Below are positions 5,769 through 9,717 of a stretch of DNA of 9,717 bases, piece after piece. This DNA is from Bacteroidota bacterium (GTDB taxonomy: Bacteria; Bacteroidota; Bacteroidia; NS11-12g; UBA955). The first letter of the stretch is position 1, and each line of letters begins with the position of its first letter. The notes beneath the pieces are model-generated. The model saw nothing but the letters and a program-made list of their open reading frames with translations. It had not been told where the DNA came from and made no database searches. The DNA lies in the NCBI GenBank assembly GCA_008081305.1, contig VMCP01000071.1:1-9717 (forward strand), given 5' to 3'. A program made the position numbers and the translations under genes.

Positions 5769-5793
5769 AAAAGGGCCTCAAATTTTGAAGCCC
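5764..5793 (-). terminator. Rho-independent terminator for the S46 peptidase gene; possibly bidirectional
   Basis: Arms GGGCCTCAAA (5773-5782) and TTTGAAGCCC (5784-5793) pair with one C/A mismatch. In the minus direction the stem is followed by a run of six T and then ATTT, the classic form, about 50 nt after the peptidase stop. In the plus direction it starts 5 nt after the four-helix-bundle stop but has only a broken T tract (TCTAAATATTTTAG). Confidence 0.75.
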
Positions 5794-5813
5794 TCTAAAT
5801 ATTTTAGTACAAT

Positions 5814-5848
5814 TAACCAGAAACCAGTAACCAGAAACCAGCGACTAT
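5814..5848 (-). repeat. Heptamer tandem array 6, at the 3' end of the S46 peptidase gene
   Basis: Four exact-phase units (TAACCAG, AAACCAG, TAACCAG, AAACCAG) plus CGACTAT are seen on the plus strand; the minus strand reads TYNCTRG units. The stop codon TAG of the peptidase (5847-5845) lies in the last unit, so the array begins as the reading frame ends. Confidence 0.9.
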
Positions 5849-8013
5849 TTTGCTAAAGTCATTTCCTCAATTAAGTGGCTAGCACCACCTAATTTGTCGA
5901 TGATAAACATCACATAGCGTATATCAACGGAGATGGTACGTTGAACTTCAGGTAAGAACCCAAAGTCAGAAGCAATAGCTTCCCAGTTACCATCAAAAGC
6001 AATACCGATTAATTCACCGTTTCCATTGATCACAGGTGAACCAGAATTACCTCCAGTGATATCATTATCGCTTAAGAAACATGCATGTAGCTCACCCGTA
6101 TTTGGATCTGCATATTGTCCGAAGTCTTTGTTCTTTACCATTTCAATTAACTCCTTTGGAGCATCGAATTCAAAGTCTCCAGGGATATATTTTTCCAAAA
6201 TACCTTTAGAAGTAGTGTAGTAATTGTAACTAACTGCATCTTTTGCGTTGTACGATTTTACAGTTCCGTAGCTCAATCGCATGGTAGCATTCGCATCCGG
6301 TGCAACAACAGCTTCTGGATTCATCTCAGCTTTCGCAGATAAGTACAAACGCTCGGCGCGAGAAAGTTTCGTTTGAATGCTTGATAACTGAGGAGCTAAG
6401 TCCTTACGAAGGCTCATCAAATATTGGAACGTGATTTTGAAAATAGGATCCTTAGCCATTTTCTTAGCACTTCCTTTTTTAAGTAATGCTTTTAGCTTTT
6501 CAGGATCAGAGAAGCTTGACTTCTTCCAAACTCGATCTGCCATTGCTTGATAATCACGATCGTATTTATCAGCTAGTTTTTTAAGCTCTTCAGGAAGATA
6601 TTTAGGATTCAAATCATCCATCAAGTGACGGAAAACAGCAGCAATTACTTTACGCTCGATATCTGCATTGAATGTTTTGTAATCTTCATCTACTCCTTCA
6701 GCAAAAGCTGCCGCAGCGGCTTTCCCTTTGTCGTTTGATTTATCCATCAAACCAAGGTAAACTCTGCTTGCTCTCAAGGCTATCAACATAGGGACGCTGT
6801 TGGCAATTCCATCTTGAAGGTAAACATTGTATAAACCAACTTGATTCAATGCTTCGTAAGCTTCGTCGTATAACGACGTTACATTGCCATATACATCATC
6901 TTTTTTGTTATCACGAACCCATTTCTCAAAGGCTTTTTCTTCTGCCTTACGCTTGGCATAGATTTCTGGACGAGATAATTCTTTTGCTTCACCATTGAAT
7001 TTATTCCAGTAGTTACCCAAACGAGCCAACTTAGAAGCATACATCAAACGGATGTCTTTGTCTGCACGCATGTACTCTTCGTAAACATCCATGATGCTGC
7101 GACGCAATTGAACACGCATCGGACGCTCCATAGAACCCAAATATTCAACTCCCGCACTGTAGGTGTTACGAGTGGTACGACCAGGATAACCCATAGTCAT
7201 GGCAAAATCACCTTCTTGGTATCCTTTTAAACTAACCGGTAAGTGATGCTTTGGGGCGTAAGCTTTGTTGTTCTTGTCGTAATCTGCAGGCTCATTTTCA
7301 CCGTTTGCATAGATACGGAACATGGAGAAGTCACAAGTGTGACGTGGCCAACGCCAGTTATCGGTTTCACCACCAAACTTACCTACGTTTTCAGGTGGAG
7401 TTCCTACCAAACGGATATCACGGAAAACTTCGTAATACATTGCTAGGTATTGATTTCCACTATAGAAAACCCCGATGTCGATAATGTAATTTTTCTTAGC
7501 ATCACCTAAACTCTCGATAAGTTCGTTTTGAACTTTTTTCATGTTTGCAGCCACTGCAGCAGACCGGCTTGCTTCTTCGTCGTTGATTTTAGTTCCTTCA
7601 AGAACACGATCAGTTACATCTTCAATTTTACGTAATAGACCAATCTGGAAGTTAGCTGGGCGCTCTTCCGCCATGCTACCAGCCCAAAAGCCATTCGATA
7701 GGATGTTGTCTTGTGGAGTAGAAAGTTCTTGTATCGCACCGTAACCACAGTGGTGGTTGGTAAGAAATAATCCTTTTTCAGAAATGATTTCTCCAGAACA
7801 GAACATTCTTCCGTTTGACATCAAACGAACAACGGCGTCTTTTACGCTAGAGTTATTAATGGAGTAAATGTCTTCCGCGCTGAGTTTTAATCCTCTCGCT
7901 TGCATTTTATCCTGCATCTTCTGGAGCAGGGTTAGTGGCCACATTCCTTCGTCGGCCCTCAAATTCAACACTGAAGTCAGTGCCAATAACAATGACAGAA
8001 TACGTATCTTCAT
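5845..8013 (-). CDS. S46-family dipeptidyl-peptidase, DPP7 type, secreted to the periplasm
   Basis: A 722-residue serine exopeptidase that releases dipeptides from the N-terminus of peptides, used by Bacteroidota to feed on proteins. A signal peptide is evident (1-20, cleavage likely LRA/DEG), followed by the family start DEGMWP. The chymotrypsin-like halves carry the triad: His in TNHHCGY (H88; H87 adjacent), Asp in RHTCDFSM (D228), and Ser in GGNSGSP (S657). A helical domain occupies roughly 300-560. In P. gingivalis DPP11, selectivity for Asp/Glu depends on an Arg 18 residues after the catalytic Ser; here that position is Gly675 (IAFDGNW), as in DPP7, predicting preference for hydrophobic or aliphatic residues at P1. 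The length is typical. The ATG at 8013 has an exact TATATTTG box 4 nt upstream. It is divergent from the ligase gene, with no obvious functional link to the repair genes on either side. Confidence 0.95.
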   Translation of the reverse strand: MKIRILSLLLALTSVLNLRADEGMWPLTLLQKMQDKMQARGLKLSAEDIYSINNSSVKDAVVRLMSNGRMFCSGEIISEKGLFLTNHHCGYGAIQELSTPQDNILSNGFWAGSMAEERPANFQIGLLRKIEDVTDRVLEGTKINDEEASRSAAVAANMKKVQNELIESLGDAKKNYIIDIGVFYSGNQYLAMYYEVFRDIRLVGTPPENVGKFGGETDNWRWPRHTCDFSMFRIYANGENEPADYDKNNKAYAPKHHLPVSLKGYQEGDFAMTMGYPGRTTRNTYSAGVEYLGSMERPMRVQLRRSIMDVYEEYMRADKDIRLMYASKLARLGNYWNKFNGEAKELSRPEIYAKRKAEEKAFEKWVRDNKKDDVYGNVTSLYDEAYEALNQVGLYNVYLQDGIANSVPMLIALRASRVYLGLMDKSNDKGKAAAAAFAEGVDEDYKTFNADIERKVIAAVFRHLMDDLNPKYLPEELKKLADKYDRDYQAMADRVWKKSSFSDPEKLKALLKKGSAKKMAKDPIFKITFQYLMSLRKDLAPQLSSIQTKLSRAERLYLSAKAEMNPEAVVAPDANATMRLSYGTVKSYNAKDAVSYNYYTTSKGILEKYIPGDFEFDAPKELIEMVKNKDFGQYADPNTGELHACFLSDNDITGGNSGSPVINGNGELIGIAFDGNWEAIASDFGFLPEVQRTISVDIRYVMFIIDKLGGASHLIEEMTLAK

Positions 8014-8017
8014 GCTG

Positions 8018-8025
8018 CAAATATA
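8018..8025 (-). promoter_or_regulatory. Putative -7 promoter element of the S46 peptidase gene
   Basis: The minus strand reads TATATTTG, an exact TAnnTTTG match, ending 4 nt before the ATG; the mRNA should be leaderless or nearly so. No clear -33 TTG is seen at standard spacing. Confidence 0.6.
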
Positions 8026-8039
8026 GGGTATTGAACCCT
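8025..8039. promoter_or_regulatory. Small dyad abutting the S46 peptidase -7 element
   Basis: AGGGT (8025-8029) and ACCCT (8035-8039) form 5-bp arms around a 5-base centre. It touches the -7 box of the peptidase and lies in the divergent spacer with the ligase gene, so it could be an operator. The arms are short and chance occurrence is quite possible. Confidence 0.25.
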
Positions 8040-8090
8040 TAGGTAATTGCTGTGTTACCTATTAGTAAGGAATCGACTTATTTTACAATA

Positions 8091-9683
8091 TTGAACAACC
8101 TCGAACAACTTTTAGATGCGGTATCAACACCTAAAACCTCGGAGAAGGTGAATGCCTTGGTTCATTTTTTTGAGGGAAGTTCAGATGAAGATAATATTTG
8201 GTTGATTGCTTTATTTACCGGTCGTAGGCCGAAGCGTACGGTTAAATTAAACCTCCTGAGGGAGTGGGCCGCGGAGTATGCGGGTGTTCCGGATTGGTTG
8301 TTTGAAGAGTCCTATGCCGTGGTAGGTGATTTAGCCGAGACCATTGCGCTTCTTATCCCTGAAGAAGGGGCCGATAATCCAGAGTCATTGGCTTCTTGGA
8401 TGAATGAATTGAAAAAAGTAAAAGATTGGGAACTTGCGGAACAAAAAGCATGGATTTATTCCTCGTGGAAAAGCCTCAATCGCGTACAGCGATTTATCTT
8501 TAATAAACTATTGACCGGCGGTTTTCGAATAGGAGTTTCAGATGCGTTGATTGTTCAAGCCCTACACCGATATACGGGTATTGAAAAAGATGAATTATCC
8601 TTTCGCTTAAGCGGGAAATGGGATCCTTATGAGGTTTCGTTTGATGCATTGATTCGAAATCCGGGAACAGAATTATCACTATCGAAACCTTATCCATTCT
8701 TTTTAGCATACGCACTGGAAGATCAACAAGAATGGAAGGATGTGGATTTTGGCCAATGGCAATTTGAATATAAATGGGATGGAATCCGTGGGCAGTTAAT
8801 TAAACGGGAAAACACCATTTCATTGTGGAGTCGTGGAGAGGAAATTATCAGTGAATCCTTTCCAGATATAATAGAGTCCGTTACAGAAATGGATTTTCAA
8901 GGTGCTATGGATGGGGAAATTCTATGTTGGGATTTTGAACAACAACAGCCAAGACCTTTTGCAGATTTACAAAAAAGGTTAGGTAGAAAATCCCCTGGAA
9001 AAAAGACCTTAATCGATTATCCTGCATTTTTTCTCGCTTATGATTTGATGGAAATGGATGGGAAAGATTTGAGAGCAGAACCTCTTGTTAAGCGCCGAGA
9101 GCTTCTGGATAATTTATTCAATCATGAAGATTTTCATTCATCCGACCGCTTGGGTATATCTCAGGTATTACCGGTTCGTAATTTAAATGAAGCCATTGAT
9201 TTCCGAGGGAAAAGTAAAGAAGTGAGAAGCGAAGGGTTGATGATCAAGAAGAAAGACTCATCGTATGGGGTAGGTAGAAAACGTGGCGACTGGTGGAAAT
9301 GGAAAATTGAGCCGGAAACGATTGATGCGGTCATGATTTACGCTCAAAAAGGTCACGGTCGAAGGGCTAGCCGATATACTGATTTTACCTTTGCTTTATA
9401 TAAGGGAGAGGAGCTCGTACCATTCTGTAAAGCCTACAGCGGTTTGAGTAACGAAGAAATCAATGAGGTAAACCTTTGGATTAAAGATCACATACGTGAA
9501 CGTTTTGGTCCGGTTGCCAGTGTGGATGCTGAACTGGTTTTTGAAATTGCCTTTGAAGGAATCAATCGCAGTAATCGCCACAAGAGCGGGGTGGCTGTTC
9601 GTTTCCCTCGGATTGTTCGCTGGCGAAAAGATAAACCACTATCAGAAATTGGACGTGTTGAAGACCTTCTTGAGGGTCTCTAG
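8091..9683 (+). CDS. ATP-dependent DNA ligase, Bacteroidota/Actinobacteria type, partner of the MBL exonuclease
   Basis: It seals DNA nicks using ATP through a ligase-adenylate. No in-frame ATG exists near the 5' end. I prefer TTG at 8091 because the product then begins MNNLEQLLDAV, aligning with the usual family start (M-x2-F/L-x-x-L); GTG at 8052 would add 13 residues. With the TTG start (530 residues), residues 1-190 are the N-terminal DNA-binding domain, including the family's LFTGRRPKR (41-49). Nucleotidyltransferase motif I is YKWDGIR (227-233) with catalytic Lys228, motif III LWSRGEE (245-251), DGEI (274-277), motif IV SEGLMIKK (380-387) and motif V WKWKIEP (402-408). An OB-fold domain follows. 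All key residues are present. In related genomes this ligase neighbours the exonuclease, a DEXH helicase and the PdeM phosphoesterase; the exonuclease is at 4261-5274 and others may follow beyond the window. The TAG stop lies in a repeat unit. Confidence 0.92.
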   Translation: MNNLEQLLDAVSTPKTSEKVNALVHFFEGSSDEDNIWLIALFTGRRPKRTVKLNLLREWAAEYAGVPDWLFEESYAVVGDLAETIALLIPEEGADNPESLASWMNELKKVKDWELAEQKAWIYSSWKSLNRVQRFIFNKLLTGGFRIGVSDALIVQALHRYTGIEKDELSFRLSGKWDPYEVSFDALIRNPGTELSLSKPYPFFLAYALEDQQEWKDVDFGQWQFEYKWDGIRGQLIKRENTISLWSRGEEIISESFPDIIESVTEMDFQGAMDGEILCWDFEQQQPRPFADLQKRLGRKSPGKKTLIDYPAFFLAYDLMEMDGKDLRAEPLVKRRELLDNLFNHEDFHSSDRLGISQVLPVRNLNEAIDFRGKSKEVRSEGLMIKKKDSSYGVGRKRGDWWKWKIEPETIDAVMIYAQKGHGRRASRYTDFTFALYKGEELVPFCKAYSGLSNEEINEVNLWIKDHIRERFGPVASVDAELVFEIAFEGINRSNRHKSGVAVRFPRIVRWRKDKPLSEIGRVEDLLEGL

Positions 9684-9717
9684 TTCCTAGTACCTGGTTC
9701 CTAGTTCCTAGTTCCAA
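9677..9717 (+). repeat. Heptamer tandem array 7, at the 3' end of the ligase gene, cut by window edge
   Basis: Units TCTCTAG, TTCCTAG, TACCTGG, TTCCTAG, TTCCTAG are followed by a partial TTCCAA. This is a C-rich variant of the same consensus. The first unit overlaps the ligase stop codon (TAG, 9681-9683). The array may continue past the window end. Confidence 0.88.

Overview
The window looks like chromosomal DNA of a marine-type Bacteroidota, probably Flavobacteriales. Four observations support this. Upstream regions carry the Bacteroidota -7 element TAnnTTTG, often only 4-5 nt before the start codon, and Shine-Dalgarno sites are absent. The window encodes an S46 dipeptidyl-peptidase. It carries the ATP-dependent ligase / metallo-beta-lactamase exonuclease pair typical of the phylum. 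The base composition is moderately AT-rich. I see no tRNA, rRNA, CRISPR array, insertion sequence or integrase.

Left third (1-4190), sulfation-related. cysQ (PAP phosphatase, minus strand) runs off the left edge. It is divergent from a membrane-anchored arylsulfotransferase-like beta-propeller protein (929-2179, plus). That gene is convergent with, and overlaps by a shared CTAG, a membrane-anchored PAPS-dependent sulfotransferase (2176-3555, minus). A 45-residue one-helix membrane protein (3552-3689, minus) sits immediately upstream and overlaps the sulfotransferase start by ATGA. Divergent from this pair is an Rrf2-family regulator with four cysteines (3783-4190, plus). A perfect 7-1-7 palindrome (3726-3740) lies midway between the divergent starts. 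The logic is that the sulfotransferase uses PAPS and releases PAP, CysQ removes PAP, and an Fe-S or redox-sensing Rrf2 protein may control the locus.

Right two thirds (4191-9717), a DNA-repair pair interrupted by unrelated genes. The ligase-associated beta-CASP exonuclease (4261-5274, minus) and its partner ATP-dependent DNA ligase (8091-9683, plus) are separated by a four-helix-bundle (23S-IVP/Avd-like) protein gene (5427-5768, plus) and a DPP7-type S46 peptidase (5845-8013, minus). The four-helix-bundle and peptidase genes converge on a hairpin terminator at 5773-5793.

The most unusual feature is a family of degenerate heptanucleotide tandem arrays (consensus TYNCTRG, in either orientation) at seven places: 239-294, 747-797, 831-898, 4237-4278, 5209-5243, 5814-5848 and 9677-9717. 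They are not only intergenic. One encodes a loop of CysQ, one encodes an N-terminal extension of the exonuclease, and three supply the TAG stop codon of the gene they touch. The four-helix-bundle gene is bracketed by two arrays in inverted orientation that share a perfect 16-bp inverted repeat. This makes it a candidate for a small repeat-associated element, although nothing here proves mobility.
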